A stretch of DNA of 64,000 nt from an uncultured Hyphomicrobiales bacterium (GCA_903828145.1 CAIKKY010000019.1:1-64000); one strand, 5' to 3'; shown: positions 1 to 14,062, counted from the stretch's first letter. The notes: generated by a model not told the origin, from the letters alone. Numbers and translations are program-made.

Positions 1-1
1 C

Positions 2-4051
<4,050 letters not shown>

Positions 4052-4077
4052 GCCGACATCTCATCCTGGTGTGGAAG

Positions 4078-4103
4078 AGGGCCCTGCGGGGCCCTTTTCT
4101 TTT
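4078..4103 (+). terminator. Rho-independent terminator of rpoC
   Basis: A 7-bp stem AGGGCCC / GGGCCCT with loop TGCG is followed by TTTTCTTT. It lies 27 bases after the rpoC stop and ends the rpoBC transcript before the convergent reverse-strand gene at 4156. Confidence 0.85.
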
Positions 4104-4155
4104 GGGGAGCGGGCAGGGGACTGCTCCTCCGTCCTCGGCACAGGTGCGCTGTGGC

Positions 4156-4740
4156 TCAGGGCGTGGCGCCAATGCCTGCGGCAAAGACGGCAAGGGTGCG
4201 GGACCAGAGCTGCAAGCCCTCGCGCAGCGCCTCGGGGGTTGTTGGCCCCTTGAGCTGCCAATCCATCTCGACGACGGCGTCGAGGTCCCGATCAAGGTAG
4301 GCGCGGCCGAAGCGGTGATTCCTGTTCCACTCGTTCAGGACATCGAGCGGGGGCTTCACCCCCCCGAATCCCGCGTAGAAGTTCAGCTCAACGCAGTCTG
4401 ATTCCGCCGGGGAACAGGGCAAAAAGAACAGCTCGTAGGTCACACCATCGAGTGATCCGGTCATATGGGGGGCACCGCCATCGTCGGCGGCGAGCGTGGC
4501 CGATCCCAGTTCATTGGCGAGTGCCGTAATGGCGGCAACATCGGTTGAGTCGATCATCTGGGCGTGTGGCGCGGCATGGCCCGCTGTCTCTTCGGCGCGA
4601 AGAGGCCCGGAAACGCTGGCGATCAGCACGAGGCTCAGGGGCAGGGCGGTCAACTTGGCCAGAACGGATACCTCGCTGGGGGCCCGAATCCGGTCGTCAG
4701 GACGTGCCGGAGGGCTGGTGACGATCGGGGCATATGGCAA
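4156..4740 (-). CDS. YbjN-domain protein, probably exported
   Basis: A protein of up to 194 residues. The C-terminal half carries the pattern of the YbjN family (annotated as putative sensory transduction regulator): a hydrophobic strand ending in CVELNFYAGF, then PLDVLNEWNRNHRFGRAYLD and an acidic-hydrophobic strand ending in EMDW. A hydrophobic stretch near residues 30-50 ending in LRA|EE looks like a signal peptide, so a periplasmic location is inferred. The start is uncertain. The frame opens with TTG at 4740, another TTG lies at 4653, and neither has a good ribosome site. The 28 residues before the hydrophobic core suggest the true start is internal. It sits alone, opposite in strand, between rpoC and rpsL. 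The biochemical role is unknown. Confidence 0.7.
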   Translation of the reverse strand: MPYAPIVTSPPARPDDRIRAPSEVSVLAKLTALPLSLVLIASVSGPLRAEETAGHAAPHAQMIDSTDVAAITALANELGSATLAADDGGAPHMTGSLDGVTYELFFLPCSPAESDCVELNFYAGFGGVKPPLDVLNEWNRNHRFGRAYLDRDLDAVVEMDWQLKGPTTPEALREGLQLWSRTLAVFAAGIGATP

Positions 4741-4828
4741 AAATCAATGCCTGTTAGGCCGTAGATCGGGCATGACCTCCAGACGCCGTAACGTCAAGGC
4801 TGCCGGGCGCTTCGCCCACAAAGAAAGC

Positions 4829-4857
4829 TTGACGCAAAGACTCATCACCCCTATAGA
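4829..4857 (+). promoter_or_regulatory. Promoter of the str operon (rpsL)
   Basis: TTGACG at 4829-4834 and TATAGA at 4852-4857 are separated by exactly 17 bases. With the preceding C residues the boxes read CTTGAC and CTATAGA, close to the alphaproteobacterial housekeeping consensus. Transcription should begin near 4864, leaving an untranslated leader of about 235 bases before rpsL. Confidence 0.8.
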
Positions 4858-4886
4858 GCCCCTACCTTAGCGGTCGGTCGTGAGCG

Positions 4887-5031
4887 CCAACCGGGTATCT
4901 GCCACCCTGCGCGGGCACCCAAGACGCTCAAACACACTGCCAAAGGCATGAGACGACGACAAATCTTTGTGCGCATGAACGTCAGGAGACTGACGGTCCG
5001 CTGCAATGAGAGGTGCCGCTATCCCGGTTGG
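4887..5031 (+). promoter_or_regulatory. Possible structured leader of the rpsL mRNA
   Basis: Bases 4887-4895 (CCAACCGGG) are perfectly complementary to 5023-5031 (CCCGGTTGG). They would close a long-range 9-bp stem within the transcribed leader. Inside it, 4980-4985 and 4990-4995 form a 6-bp hairpin with a GAGA (GNRA-type) tetraloop. Ribosomal-protein operons are often controlled through such leaders, but no known family was recognised here and both pairings could be chance. Confidence 0.35.
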
Positions 5032-5100
5032 GGTGGAACTGGCGCCCCTTTGGTTTGTTATTGTCTTTCGCAACGAATTCGGACGATGGAAAGAGCGTGA
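4948..5100 (+). CDS. Possible 50-codon leader peptide abutting rpsL
   Basis: An open frame starts at ATG 4948, encodes about 50 residues and ends with TGA at 5098-5100, immediately before the rpsL ATG at 5101. It is in the same frame as rpsL. The product would be very arginine-rich (it begins MRRRQIFVRMNVRR). The only ribosome-site-like sequence (AAAGG) is too close to the ATG to be convincing, and an alternative ATG lies at 4975. It may be a coupling leader peptide or a chance frame. Confidence 0.22.
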   Translation: MRRRQIFVRMNVRRLTVRCNERCRYPGWGGTGAPLVCYCLSQRIRTMERA

Positions 5101-5472
5101 ATGCCCACCATTAATCAGTTGATCCGCAAGCCCCGGGTTTCAAAGCCCAAGCGGAACAAAGTCCCGGCGATGGAAGCCAATCCGCAGAAGCGCGGCGTGT
5201 GCTCTCGCGTCTATACGACGACCCCCAAGAAGCCGAATTCGGCCTTGCGCAAGGTGGCTAAGGTTCGCCTCACCACCTCGCGTGAAGTGATTTCGTACAT
5301 TCCTGGCGAAGGTCACAACCTGCAGGAGCACTCGGTTGTGCTGATCCGTGGCGGTCGTGTTCGCGATCTGCCCGGTGTGCGCTACCACGTCCTGCGCGGC
5401 GTTCTCGACACCCAGTCGGTGAAGGATCGCCGTCAGCGCCGGTCGAAGTACGGCGCGAAGCGGCCGAAGTAA
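5101..5472 (+). CDS. rpsL: 30S ribosomal protein S12
   Basis: A 123-residue protein of the decoding centre, full length for the family. Lys43 (TPKKPNSA) and the GEGHNLQEH loop are the unmutated, streptomycin-sensitive type. Asp89 in [11 protein letters not shown] is the residue that RimO methylthiolates in other bacteria, and a rimO gene is present at 31540-32883. rpsL is the first gene of the str operon, served by the promoter at 4829-4857. GGAAAGAG upstream of the ATG is the ribosome site. rpsG follows after 12 bases. Confidence 0.98.
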   Translation: MPTINQLIRKPRVSKPKRNKVPAMEANPQKRGVCSRVYTTTPKKPNSALRKVAKVRLTTSREVISYIPGEGHNLQEHSVVLIRGGRVRDLPGVRYHVLRGVLDTQSVKDRRQRRSKYGAKRPK

Positions 5473-5484
5473 GGAGCACATCAC

Positions 5485-5955
5485 ATGTCCCGTCGTCACA
5501 GCGCCGAGAAGCGTGAAGTCAACCCGGATCCGAAGTTTGGTGACCTCGTGGTCTCCAAGTTCATGAATTCGCTCATGCAGGACGGCAAGAAGTCCGTCGC
5601 CGAGTCCATCGTTTACGGTGCATTCGATATCGTGCAGACGAAGCTGAAGCAGGATCCGGTGTCAGTGTTCCACACTGCGCTCGATAATATCCGTCCCGCC
5701 GTGGAAGTCCGCTCTCGCCGTGTTGGTGGCGCGACCTACCAGGTGCCGGTTGAAGTTCGTACCGACCGTCAGCAGGCTCTGGCCATTCGCTGGCTGATCG
5801 AATCCGCCCGCAAGCGCGGTGAGCACACCATGCGTGAACGCCTCTCCGGCGAGCTCATGGATGCCGTGAACGGCCGCGGTCAGGCCGTCAAGAAACGCGA
5901 AGACACGCATCGTATGGCTGATGCCAACCGTGCCTTCTCGCACTACCGCTGGTAA
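5485..5955 (+). CDS. rpsG: 30S ribosomal protein S7
   Basis: A 156-residue primary binder of the 3' major domain of 16S rRNA that organises the 30S head. It has the usual bacterial length, begins [12 protein letters not shown] and ends HYRW as in many proteobacteria. AAGGAG at 5471-5476 is the ribosome site. It is second in the str operon, 12 bases after rpsL and 18 bases before fusA. In E. coli S7 represses translation of this operon; no homologous site was recognised here. Confidence 0.98.
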   Translation: MSRRHSAEKREVNPDPKFGDLVVSKFMNSLMQDGKKSVAESIVYGAFDIVQTKLKQDPVSVFHTALDNIRPAVEVRSRRVGGATYQVPVEVRTDRQQALAIRWLIESARKRGEHTMRERLSGELMDAVNGRGQAVKKREDTHRMADANRAFSHYRW

Positions 5956-5973
5956 CGGAAGGGTATCGATTAA

Positions 5974-8064
5974 ATGGCACGCGAATATCCTATTCAAGAG
6001 TACCGCAATTTCGGCATCATGGCGCACATTGATGCTGGCAAGACCACGACGACCGAACGCGTGCTCTATTACACCGGCAAGAGCCACAAGATCGGTGAAG
6101 TGCATGATGGCGCCGCCACCATGGACTGGATGGAGCAGGAACAGGAACGTGGGATCACCATCACGTCCGCCGCGACCACCACGTTCTGGAAGGGCCGCAA
6201 CGGCAATCTGCACCGCTTCAACATCATTGATACCCCCGGCCACGTGGACTTCACCATTGAAGTCGAGCGTTCGCTGCGTGTGCTCGATGGCGCTATCGCG
6301 CTGCTCGACGGCAACCAGGGTGTTGAGCCGCAGACGGAAACCGTCTGGCGCCAGGCCGACAAGTATAACGTGCCGCGTCTCATCTTCGTCAACAAGATGG
6401 ACAAGATCGGTGCCGATTTCTACTTCTGCATCGACACGCTGAAGAAGCGTCTCGGCATCAAGATCGCCGTCTGCCAGCTCCCCATCGGTGCTGAAAGCGA
6501 CTTCAAGGGCGTGATCGATCTGCTCGAGATGAAGGCGCTTGTCTGGCGCAATGAAGAACTTGGCGCCCAGTGGGATGTGGTCGAAATTCCGGCCGATCTC
6601 AAGGACAAGGCCGAGGAATATCGTGCCGCGCTGATCGACACCGTTGTTGAAGTCGATGACGCCGCGACCGAAGCCTACCTGAACGGCGAAATGCCGACTG
6701 TGGAAACGCTCCGTCGTCTGATCCGCAAGGGCACGATTGAATCGACCTTCTTCCCGGTGTTCTGTGGCTCGGCCTTCAAGAACAAGGGCGTTCAGCCGCT
6801 CCTCGACGCGGTGATCGACTTCCTGCCGTCGCCGATCGACATTCCCGCCATCAAGGGTGTGGATGCCAAGACCGGCAACGAAATCGAACGTCATGCCGAT
6901 GACAGCGAGCCGCTTTCGATGCTCGCATTCAAGATCGCGAACGACCCGCACATGGGTACGCTCACGTTCTGCCGCATCTACTCGGGTCATCTCGAAGCCG
7001 GTTCGGCACTCGAGAATACCGTGAAGGAAAAGCGCGAACGCGTCGGCCGTATGTTCCAGATGCACGCCAATTCGCGTGAGCAGATCAACGAGGCTTATGC
7101 CGGCGACATCGTGGCCATTGTGGGTCTTAAGGACACCACGACTGGCGACACGCTGTGCGAAGCCAACTCGAAGGTCATTCTCGAGCGTATGGAATTCCCC
7201 GAGCCGGTTATCGACATCGCTGTCGAGCCGAAGTCGAAGGCAGACCAGGAAAAGATGGGCCTCGCCCTGCAGCGCCTTGCTGCCGAGGATCCGAGCTTCC
7301 GCGTCAAGACCGACGAAGAATCGGGCCAGACCATCATCTCGGGCATGGGCGAACTGCATCTCGACATCATTGTCGATCGCATGCGCCGCGAGTTCAAGGT
7401 GGAAGCCAATATCGGTGCGCCCCAGGTGGCCTACCGTGAAGCGATCACCCGCATGGTCGAGCATGACTATACGCACAAGAAGCAGTCCGGCGGTTCGGGC
7501 CAGTTCGCCCGCATCAAGTTCCGGATCGAGCCCAACGAAGCGGGCAAGGGCTTTGAGTTCGCGTCCGAAGTTGTTGGCGGTAACGTGCCGCGTGAATACG
7601 TGCCGGGCGTTGCGAAGGGTGTTGAATCGGTCATGGGCTCCGGCCCGCTGATCGGCTTCCCGATCGTCGACGTGCGCTTCGTGCTCACCGATGGTGCCTA
7701 CCACGACGTGGACTCGTCGGTTCTCGCCTTCGAAATCGCTGGCCGCGCGGGTTTCCGTGAAGCCATCGAGAAGGCGTCCCCGAAGATCCTCGAACCGATT
7801 ATGCGTGTCGAAGTCGTTACCCCCGAAGATTACGTGGGCGACGTCATCGGCGACCTGAACTCCCGCCGCGGCCAGATCCGCGGTACGGAAGGGCGTGGTA
7901 TCGCACAGGTCGTGGACGCAATGGTGCCGCTGGCCAACATGTTTGGCTACGTCAACTCCCTGCGTTCGATGAGCCAGGGACGCGCCCAGTACACCATGAC
8001 CTTCGACCACTACGAGCAGGTGCCGCAGGCGGTCGCCACCGAGGTTCAGGCGAAATACGCCTAA
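5974..8064 (+). CDS. fusA: Elongation factor G
   Basis: A 696-residue GTPase that drives ribosomal translocation and, with ribosome recycling factor, subunit splitting. GTP-binding motifs are G1 AHIDAGKT (17-24), G3 DTPGH (86-90) and G4 NKMD (140-143). The rest follows the usual domain II-V layout, including the conserved GGSGQFA segment of domain IV. GGAAGGG precedes the ATG. It is third in the str operon; tuf follows after 56 bases. A long frame on the opposite strand is a codon-bias shadow. Confidence 0.98.
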   Translation: MAREYPIQEYRNFGIMAHIDAGKTTTTERVLYYTGKSHKIGEVHDGAATMDWMEQEQERGITITSAATTTFWKGRNGNLHRFNIIDTPGHVDFTIEVERSLRVLDGAIALLDGNQGVEPQTETVWRQADKYNVPRLIFVNKMDKIGADFYFCIDTLKKRLGIKIAVCQLPIGAESDFKGVIDLLEMKALVWRNEELGAQWDVVEIPADLKDKAEEYRAALIDTVVEVDDAATEAYLNGEMPTVETLRRLIRKGTIESTFFPVFCGSAFKNKGVQPLLDAVIDFLPSPIDIPAIKGVDAKTGNEIERHADDSEPLSMLAFKIANDPHMGTLTFCRIYSGHLEAGSALENTVKEKRERVGRMFQMHANSREQINEAYAGDIVAIVGLKDTTTGDTLCEANSKVILERMEFPEPVIDIAVEPKSKADQEKMGLALQRLAAEDPSFRVKTDEESGQTIISGMGELHLDIIVDRMRREFKVEANIGAPQVAYREAITRMVEHDYTHKKQSGGSGQFARIKFRIEPNEAGKGFEFASEVVGGNVPREYVPGVAKGVESVMGSGPLIGFPIVDVRFVLTDGAYHDVDSSVLAFEIAGRAGFREAIEKASPKILEPIMRVEVVTPEDYVGDVIGDLNSRRGQIRGTEGRGIAQVVDAMVPLANMFGYVNSLRSMSQGRAQYTMTFDHYEQVPQAVATEVQAKYA

Positions 8065-8120
8065 ATTCTCGAACACCAACCAAAGCCAGCTTCAATAAGA
8101 GCTGAATACGGAGACTAGTG

Positions 8121-9311
8121 ATGGCTAAGGAAAAGTTTGCCCGCACGAAGCCGCATTGCAATATCGGCACCATCGGTCACGTTGACCATGGCAAGACCTC
8201 GCTGACGGCAGCGATCACCAAGGTGCTCGCCGAGACCGGCGGCGCGACCTTCAAGGCCTATGATCAGATTGACGCTGCCCCCGAAGAAAAGGCACGCGGC
8301 ATCACCATCAATACGGCGCACGTCGAGTACGAGACGGTCAATCGTCACTACGCTCACGTTGATTGCCCGGGCCACGCTGACTATGTGAAGAACATGATCA
8401 CCGGCGCCGCGCAGATGGACGGCGCGATCCTCGTGGTGTCGGCCGCTGACGGCCCGATGCCCCAGACCCGCGAGCACATTCTGCTCGCCCGTCAGGTGGG
8501 TGTGCCGGCTCTCGTCGTGTTCCTCAACAAGTGCGACATGGTTGATGATCCGGAACTGCTCGAACTCGTCGAGCTGGAAGTCCGCGAATTGCTGTCGACT
8601 TATGAATTCCCCGGCGATGACATTCCGATCATCAAGGGCTCGGCGACCGAAGCGCTCAATGACGGCGACAAGAAGCTCGGCCATGACGCCATTCTCGAGC
8701 TGATGCGCAATGTTGATGAGTATATTCCGCAGCCGGAACGTCCGATTGACCAGCCGTTCCTGATGCCGATCGAAGACGTGTTCTCGATCTCGGGCCGTGG
8801 CACTGTGGTGACCGGCCGTGTGGAGCGTGGCATCGTCAAGGTGGGCGAGGAAGTCGAAATCGTCGGGATCAAGCCGACGCAGAAGACGACCGTGACCGGC
8901 GTTGAAATGTTCCGCAAGCTGCTCGATCAGGGCCAGGCTGGCGACAACATCGGCGCGCTGATCCGTGGTATCGACCGCACCCAGGTGGAGCGCGGCCAGG
9001 TGCTTGCGAAGCCCGGTTCGGTGAACCCGCATACGGATTTCGTGGCTGAAGCCTACATCCTGACCAAGGAAGAAGGCGGTCGTCATACCCCGTTCTTCGG
9101 CAACTACCGTCCCCAGTTCTACTTCCGTACGACTGACGTGACCGGTGTTGTGACTCTGCCGGAAGGCACCGAAATGGTGATGCCGGGCGACAACGTGAAC
9201 ATCAATGTTCAGCTGATCGTGCCGATCGCCATGGAAGAAAAGCTCCGCTTCGCTATCCGTGAAGGTGGCCGCACTGTCGGCGCCGGCGTGGTTGCGAAGA
9301 TCCTGAAGTAA
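8121..9311 (+). CDS. tuf: Elongation factor Tu
   Basis: A 396-residue GTPase that delivers aminoacyl-tRNA to the ribosome. Motifs are GHVDHGKT (19-26), DCPGH (81-85) and NKCD (136-139). The ATG at 8121 is preferred over the adjacent GTG at 8118 because all EF-Tu proteins begin MAKEKF and CGGAGA is well spaced upstream. It is the last gene of the str operon. Many proteobacteria have a second tuf near secE-nusG, which is outside this window. Confidence 0.97.
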   Translation: MAKEKFARTKPHCNIGTIGHVDHGKTSLTAAITKVLAETGGATFKAYDQIDAAPEEKARGITINTAHVEYETVNRHYAHVDCPGHADYVKNMITGAAQMDGAILVVSAADGPMPQTREHILLARQVGVPALVVFLNKCDMVDDPELLELVELEVRELLSTYEFPGDDIPIIKGSATEALNDGDKKLGHDAILELMRNVDEYIPQPERPIDQPFLMPIEDVFSISGRGTVVTGRVERGIVKVGEEVEIVGIKPTQKTTVTGVEMFRKLLDQGQAGDNIGALIRGIDRTQVERGQVLAKPGSVNPHTDFVAEAYILTKEEGGRHTPFFGNYRPQFYFRTTDVTGVVTLPEGTEMVMPGDNVNINVQLIVPIAMEEKLRFAIREGGRTVGAGVVAKILK

Positions 9312-9328
9312 GACCTGGGCATCCAGGG

Positions 9329-9359
9329 CGCGGCGCGCCCGACGAAACAGCGCGCCGCG
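9329..9359 (+). promoter_or_regulatory. Perfect 10-bp hairpin between tuf and rpsJ
   Basis: CGCGGCGCGC (9329-9338) and GCGCGCCGCG (9350-9359) pair perfectly around an 11-base loop, 17 bases after the tuf stop. No U-run follows directly (TTCCCAATTTT comes next). It is therefore more likely a processing or attenuation element at the str/S10 boundary than a full terminator. Confidence 0.55.
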
Positions 9360-9385
9360 TTCCCAATTTTCGTATGGAAAGCAAG

Positions 9386-9694
9386 ATGAACGGTCAAAAT
9401 ATCCGTATCCGGCTCAAGGCGTTCGATCACCGCGTGCTCGATACCTCGACGCGTGAGATCGTCAACACGGCCAAGCGTACGGGTGCGCAGGTTCGCGGGC
9501 CGATTCCGCTGCCGACGCGAATTGAGAAATTCACCGTCAACCGGTCGCCGCACATCGACAAGAAGAGCCGCGAGCAGTTCGAGATCCGGACGCACAAGCG
9601 TCTCCTCGACATCGTGGATCCGACGCCGCAGACCGTGGACGCGCTGATGAAGCTTGACCTCGCCGCCGGCGTAGACGTCGAAATCAAGCTGTAA
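9386..9694 (+). CDS. rpsJ: 30S ribosomal protein S10 (NusE)
   Basis: A 102-residue head protein of the 30S subunit that also acts as NusE in antitermination. The start at ATG 9386 ([13 protein letters not shown]) gives the normal length. The upstream in-frame ATG at 9374 is rejected because GGAAAG, the ribosome site for 9386, lies between the two. It is the first gene of the S10 operon. rplC follows after 81 bases with no evident promoter. Confidence 0.97.
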   Translation: MNGQNIRIRLKAFDHRVLDTSTREIVNTAKRTGAQVRGPIPLPTRIEKFTVNRSPHIDKKSREQFEIRTHKRLLDIVDPTPQTVDALMKLDLAAGVDVEIKL

Positions 9695-9775
9695 AAGAGT
9701 ATTTCGCGCCGACCAAACAAAGGGTCCTCTCGTCTGATGATCCGGTCGCGTGCCAAAGAGAAAAGGTAACAACCG

Positions 9776-10465
9776 ATGCGTTCTGGTTTGATCGCACAGA
9801 AGCTGGGCATGACCCGTCTGTTCATGGACGACGGCACACACGTCCCCGTGACCGTGCTCAGCCTTCAGAATTGCCAGGTCGTGGGCCAGCGTACTGAAGC
9901 CAAGGACGGTTATACCGCCCTGCAGCTTGGTGCCGGCACTGTTAAGGCCAAGAACATCACCAAGGCGGAACGCGGCCAGTTTGCCGTCGCCAAGGTTGAA
10001 CCCAAGCGGACTGTCACCGAGTTTCGCGTTGACGCGACGAACCTCATCGACGTGGGCGCCACGCTGAAGGCCGACCATTTCGTTGAAGGCCAGTTGGTCG
10101 ATGTGACCGGCACCAGCATCGGTAAGGGTTTTGCCGGCGGCATGAAGCGCTGGAATTTCGGCGGCCTCCGCGCCACCCACGGCGTGTCCGTGTCGCACCG
10201 TTCGCACGGTTCGACCGGTCAGCGCCAGGATCCGGGCAAGGTGTTCAAGGGCAAGAAGATGGCCGGCCACATGGGCGACCGTCGTGTCACCACCCAGAAC
10301 CTTCGGGTTGTTCGGACCGACGTCGAACGCGGTCTGATCATGGTCGAAGGTGCGGTTCCGGGCGCCAAGGGCGGCTGGATCACGATCAAGGACGCGGTGA
10401 AGAAGCCGGCGCCGAAGGGCGCTCTTCTGCCGGGTTCGTTCACGGCCGCGGCCGGGGAGGCTTGA
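9776..10465 (+). CDS. rplC: 50S ribosomal protein L3
   Basis: A 229-residue early-assembly protein near the peptidyl transferase centre. It contains the [21 protein letters not shown] loop, whose glutamine is methylated by PrmB in E. coli. The alanine-rich C-terminal tail is a little longer than in E. coli. AAAAGG lies upstream of the ATG. Its stop lies 2 bases before the rplD start, so the two are probably translationally coupled. Confidence 0.98.
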   Translation: MRSGLIAQKLGMTRLFMDDGTHVPVTVLSLQNCQVVGQRTEAKDGYTALQLGAGTVKAKNITKAERGQFAVAKVEPKRTVTEFRVDATNLIDVGATLKADHFVEGQLVDVTGTSIGKGFAGGMKRWNFGGLRATHGVSVSHRSHGSTGQRQDPGKVFKGKKMAGHMGDRRVTTQNLRVVRTDVERGLIMVEGAVPGAKGGWITIKDAVKKPAPKGALLPGSFTAAAGEA

Positions 10466-10467
10466 TA

Positions 10468-11088
10468 ATGGAACTCCAGGTCACGACACTCGACGGCAAG
10501 GCCGATGGTTCGGTCACCCTCAATGACACCATCTTTGGTCTTGAGGTCCGTCATGACATTCTGCACCGCATGGTGCGGTACCAGCAGCTCAAGGCAATGG
10601 CCGGCACCCACAAGGTGAAGCACCGTTCCGAGATCGCTTACACCAGCAAGAAGTCGGTGAAGCAGAAGGGCTCGGGCGGCGCTCGTCACGGCAATAAGGC
10701 TGCCCCGCAGTTCCGCGGCGGTGGTCGGGCTTTCGGCCCCGAAGTGCGCAGCCATGCGATTGATCTTCCCAAGAAGGTCCGCGCTCTGGCGCTGAAGCAC
10801 GCGCTGTCAGCCAAGGCCAAGGCCGGCGAGCTGATCGTGGTGCCGACGGTGGCGACCAAGGAAGCCAAGACGGCGGCGCTGCGCGAAACTTTCGGCAAGC
10901 TTGCCTGGTCGAGCGCGCTGATCATCGATGGCGCTGTGGTCGATACGAATTTCGCTTTGGCGGCCCGCAACATCCCGCATATCGACGTGCTTCCTGTGCA
11001 GGGGATCAATGTCGCTGACATTCTCCGCCGCAACAAGCTCGTGCTGACCAAAGCGGCTCTTGAAGCGCTGGAGGCGCGGTTCGCATGA
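10468..11088 (+). CDS. rplD: 50S ribosomal protein L4
   Basis: A 206-residue protein lining the exit tunnel and, in E. coli, the autogenous repressor of the S10 operon. The ATG at 10468 ([10 protein letters not shown]) is chosen over the TTG at 10462 because it is well spaced from GGGGAGG. The arginine- and glycine-rich tunnel loop ([22 protein letters not shown]) is intact. It overlaps rplW by 4 bases (ATGA). Confidence 0.97.
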   Translation: MELQVTTLDGKADGSVTLNDTIFGLEVRHDILHRMVRYQQLKAMAGTHKVKHRSEIAYTSKKSVKQKGSGGARHGNKAAPQFRGGGRAFGPEVRSHAIDLPKKVRALALKHALSAKAKAGELIVVPTVATKEAKTAALRETFGKLAWSSALIIDGAVVDTNFALAARNIPHIDVLPVQGINVADILRRNKLVLTKAALEALEARFA

Positions 11089-11378
11089 GCAAGTACAGCA
11101 ATTACGATGTGATCCGGAATCCGGTTGTCACCGAAAAGTCGACCATGGCGTCCGAGCACGGGCAGGTGGTCTTCGATGTTGCGATTGATGCCACCAAGGC
11201 TGATATCAAGGCAGCGGTCGAGGCTCTGTTCTCGGTCAAGGTGAAGGCTGTCAACACGCTGGTCCGCAAGGGCAAGGTGAAGCGCTTCCGCCAGGAACTC
11301 GGCACCCGCAAGGATGTCAAGAAGGCCATTGTTACCCTTGTCGACGGTCAGTCGATCGACATTTCGACCGGCGTGTGA
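11085..11378 (+). CDS. rplW: 50S ribosomal protein L23
   Basis: A 97-residue protein at the tunnel exit that docks trigger factor and SRP. The conserved segment [10 protein letters not shown] and a basic central loop are present. The start overlaps the rplD stop (ATGA), with GGAGG inside the end of rplD. rplB starts 14 bases downstream. Confidence 0.97.
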   Translation: MSKYSNYDVIRNPVVTEKSTMASEHGQVVFDVAIDATKADIKAAVEALFSVKVKAVNTLVRKGKVKRFRQELGTRKDVKKAIVTLVDGQSIDISTGV

Positions 11379-11392
11379 GGGGAGAGTAGAAA

Positions 11393-12232
11393 ATGGGTTT
11401 GAAAACTTACAATCCGACCTCTCCGGGCCGCCGCCAGCTGATTACGACCGATCGGTCGGAACTCTGGAAGGGCAAGCCGGTCAAGACGCTCACCGTGGGC
11501 CTGACGGGCACTGGTGGCCGTAACAATGCAGGCCGTATCACGGCCTACCATCGGGGCGGCGGGCACAAGCGCACCTATCGTATGGTGGACTTCCGCCGCA
11601 ATCGCTTCGACGTTGAAGCGGTGGTGGAACGTCTTGAATACGATCCGAACCGCACGGCCTGGATCGCGCTGATCAAGTACGCCGACGGCGAATTGAGCTA
11701 CATCATTGCCCCGCAGCGCGTTGCCGCTGGCGACAAGGTGGTCTCGTCGATGAATACCGTCGACGTGAAGCCGGGCAACACGATGCCGCTCGAGCGCATG
11801 CCGGTGGGCACCATCGTGCACAACGTTGAGATGAAGCCCAAGAAGGGCGGTCAGATTGCCCGTTCGGCTGGTGCTTACGCTCAGTATGTCGGTCGCGATG
11901 CCGGTTGGGCGATCCTTCGCCTCAATTCGGGTGAACAGCGCCGCGTGCATGGCACGTGTCTTGCCACTGTTGGCGCCGTGTCCAACCAGGACCACGCCAA
12001 TATCTCGATCGGTAAGGCCGGTCGTAACCGTTGGCTCGGCCGCAAGCCGGTCAACCGTGGTGTGACCATGAACCCGGTCGATCACCCGCATGGTGGTGGC
12101 GAAGGCCGTACGTCGGGTGGCCGTCATCCGGTGACCCCGTGGGGCAAGCCGACCAAGGGCAAGAAGACTCGCAGCAACAAGTCGACGGACAAGTTCATCG
12201 TCCGCTCGCGTCACGTGAAGAAGGGCCGCTAA
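11393..12232 (+). CDS. rplB: 50S ribosomal protein L2
   Basis: A 279-residue protein needed for subunit association and peptidyl transferase integrity. The C-terminal [21 protein letters not shown] segment contains the histidine that is essential in E. coli L2. GAGGGGAG precedes the ATG. It is followed after 3 bases by rpsS. Confidence 0.98.
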   Translation: MGLKTYNPTSPGRRQLITTDRSELWKGKPVKTLTVGLTGTGGRNNAGRITAYHRGGGHKRTYRMVDFRRNRFDVEAVVERLEYDPNRTAWIALIKYADGELSYIIAPQRVAAGDKVVSSMNTVDVKPGNTMPLERMPVGTIVHNVEMKPKKGGQIARSAGAYAQYVGRDAGWAILRLNSGEQRRVHGTCLATVGAVSNQDHANISIGKAGRNRWLGRKPVNRGVTMNPVDHPHGGGEGRTSGGRHPVTPWGKPTKGKKTRSNKSTDKFIVRSRHVKKGR

Positions 12233-12235
12233 GCC

Positions 12236-12514
12236 ATGTCGCGTTCAGTCTGGAAAGGTCCGTTCGTTGACGGCTACCTGCTCAAGAAGGCAGATGCGTC
12301 ACGCTCGAGCGGCCGCAGTGAAGTGATCAAGATCTGGAGCCGTCGTTCCACGATCCTGCCGCAGTTCGTTGGTCTGACCTTCGGCGTGCATAACGGGCAC
12401 AAGCACGTGCCGGTAATCGTGCAGGAAGAGATGATCGGCCACAAGTTTGGCGAGTTCGCCCCGACCCGGACCTATTACGGGCATGCGGCCGACAAGAAGG
12501 CCAAGAGGAAGTAA
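12236..12514 (+). CDS. rpsS: 30S ribosomal protein S19
   Basis: A 92-residue head protein that forms a complex with S13 near the A-site tRNA. It begins [16 protein letters not shown] and has the [21 protein letters not shown] tail typical of the family. Its ribosome site (AAGGG) is weak, and translation probably depends on coupling to rplB 3 bases upstream. Confidence 0.98.
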   Translation: MSRSVWKGPFVDGYLLKKADASRSSGRSEVIKIWSRRSTILPQFVGLTFGVHNGHKHVPVIVQEEMIGHKFGEFAPTRTYYGHAADKKAKRK

Positions 12515-12515
12515 G

Positions 12516-12896
12516 ATGAGCAAGCCGAAGACACAACGGTCGCTCAAGGACAACGAAGCCAAGGCGGTTCTCCGCATGCTTCGCACCTCGGGCCAGAAGC
12601 TCAACCTGGTGGCGGCGCTGATCCGCGGCAAGAAGGTCGACAAGGCACTCGCCGAACTCGAATTCAGCCGCAAGCGTATTGCCGGGTCGGTCAAGAAGAC
12701 GCTGGAAAGCGCCATCGCGAACGCCGAAAACAATCACGGTCTCGATCCGGACAGCCTGGTCGTTGCCGAGTGCTATGTCGGTGACTCGCTGGTGATGAAG
12801 CGTTTCATGGCCCGTGGCCGTGGCCACGCCGCCCGGATGGAACGTCCGTTCTCGAACCTCACCATTGTGGTTCGCCAAGTTGAGGAGACCGCATAA
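12516..12896 (+). CDS. rplV: 50S ribosomal protein L22
   Basis: A 126-residue protein whose beta-hairpin lines the exit tunnel. The ATG at 12516 ([10 protein letters not shown]) lies 1 base after the rpsS stop with AGAGGAAG upstream. The frame is open further upstream into rpsS, but that would give an unusually long protein. The hairpin motif [20 protein letters not shown] is intact. It shares one base with rpsC (TAATG). Confidence 0.97.
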   Translation: MSKPKTQRSLKDNEAKAVLRMLRTSGQKLNLVAALIRGKKVDKALAELEFSRKRIAGSVKKTLESAIANAENNHGLDPDSLVVAECYVGDSLVMKRFMARGRGHAARMERPFSNLTIVVRQVEETA

Positions 12897-13630
12897 TGGG
12901 TCAGAAGATCAACCCGATCGGGCTCCGCCTCGGGATCAACCGGACCTGGGATTCCCGCTGGTACGCGAACAAGAGTGAATATGGCAGGCTGCTTCAGGAA
13001 GACCTGAAGATCCGCGAGACCCTGCTTGAAGATCTCAAGCAGGCCGCCGTGTCGAAGATCGTTATTGAGCGTCCGCACCGCAAGTGCCGCGTGTCGATCC
13101 ACACTGCCCGTCCGGGCATCGTGATCGGCAAGAAGGGCGCCGATATTGAGAAAATTCGTGACAAGGTGAAGAAGTTCACCGATAGCGAAGTGCACATCAA
13201 CATCGTCGAAGTGCGCAAGCCCGAGACTGATGCGACCCTCGTGGCCCAGGGCATTGCCCAGCAGCTCGAACGCCGCGTGGCGTTCCGCCGGGCGATGAAG
13301 CGGGCGGTGCAGACGGCAATCCGCATGGGTGCCGGCGGCATCCGCGTGAATGTGGGCGGTCGTCTCGGCGGCGCCGATATCGCGCGGACCGAATGGTACC
13401 GCGAAGGCCGTGTGCCGCTGCATACGCTGCGCGCCGACATCGATTACGGCACTGCTGAGGCCGCGACCACCTACGGTGTGATCGGCATCAAGGTGTGGAT
13501 CTTCAAGGGTGAAGTGCTCGAGCACGATCCCATGGCGCATGAGCGCCGCGCTACCGAAGGCGGTGACGGGGGCCAGCAGGGCCAGCGTCGCGAGCGTGGT
13601 GAGCGCGAGCGTCCCGCGTCGACGAACTGA
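12896..13630 (+). CDS. rpsC: 30S ribosomal protein S3
   Basis: A 244-residue protein at the mRNA entry channel. It has the N-terminal [13 protein letters not shown], a KH domain containing the GxxG loop in [12 protein letters not shown], and the C-terminal S3 domain. After about residue 215 the tail is rich in G, Q, R and E, a low-complexity extension common in alphaproteobacteria. GAGGAGA precedes the start inside rplV. Confidence 0.98.
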   Translation: MGQKINPIGLRLGINRTWDSRWYANKSEYGRLLQEDLKIRETLLEDLKQAAVSKIVIERPHRKCRVSIHTARPGIVIGKKGADIEKIRDKVKKFTDSEVHINIVEVRKPETDATLVAQGIAQQLERRVAFRRAMKRAVQTAIRMGAGGIRVNVGGRLGGADIARTEWYREGRVPLHTLRADIDYGTAEAATTYGVIGIKVWIFKGEVLEHDPMAHERRATEGGDGGQQGQRRERGERERPASTN

Positions 13631-13643
13631 GAAGGCATAGATC

Positions 13644-14057
13644 ATGCTGCAACCAAAGCGTACAAAGTTCCGCAAGGCGCATAAGGGCCGCATCCATGGC
13701 AATGCCAAGGGCGGTACCGAGCTGGCATTCGGCCAGTACGGGCTCAAGTCGCAGGAACCCGAGCGTGTAACCGCTCGTCAGATCGAAGCGGCCCGCCGCG
13801 CGATCACCCGCGAAATGAAGCGCGCCGGCCGTGTCTGGATCCGTGTGTTCCCCGACCTGCCGGTTTCGAAGAAGCCGACCGAAGTTCGAATGGGTAAGGG
13901 CAAGGGCTCGGTTGAGTTCTGGGCCGCTCGTGTGAAGCCGGGCCGTATCCTGTTCGAAATCGACGGCGTCCCCGAGGACGTTGCCAAGGAAGCCCTGCGT
14001 CTCGGCGCCATGAAGCTTCCGATCATCACGCGGGTCGTTACCCGCATTGCGGATTGA
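13644..14057 (+). CDS. rplP: 50S ribosomal protein L16
   Basis: A 137-residue late-assembly protein that positions A-site tRNA. It begins [16 protein letters not shown], and the conserved [26 protein letters not shown] region contains the arginine hydroxylated by YcfD in E. coli. It follows rpsC by 13 bases and precedes rpmC by 5 bases. Confidence 0.98.
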   Translation: MLQPKRTKFRKAHKGRIHGNAKGGTELAFGQYGLKSQEPERVTARQIEAARRAITREMKRAGRVWIRVFPDLPVSKKPTEVRMGKGKGSVEFWAARVKPGRILFEIDGVPEDVAKEALRLGAMKLPIITRVVTRIAD

Positions 14058-14062
14058 GAGCC

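Noticed and set aside
4867-5073. A 68-codon reverse frame in the rpsL leader
   Set aside because: No ribosome site or family resemblance, and it lies inside the predicted 5' untranslated region of a highly expressed operon.
5662-8079. An 805-codon open frame antisense to rpsG and fusA
   Set aside because: It exactly shadows conserved genes, has no family resemblance, and is explained by strong GC bias at third codon positions.
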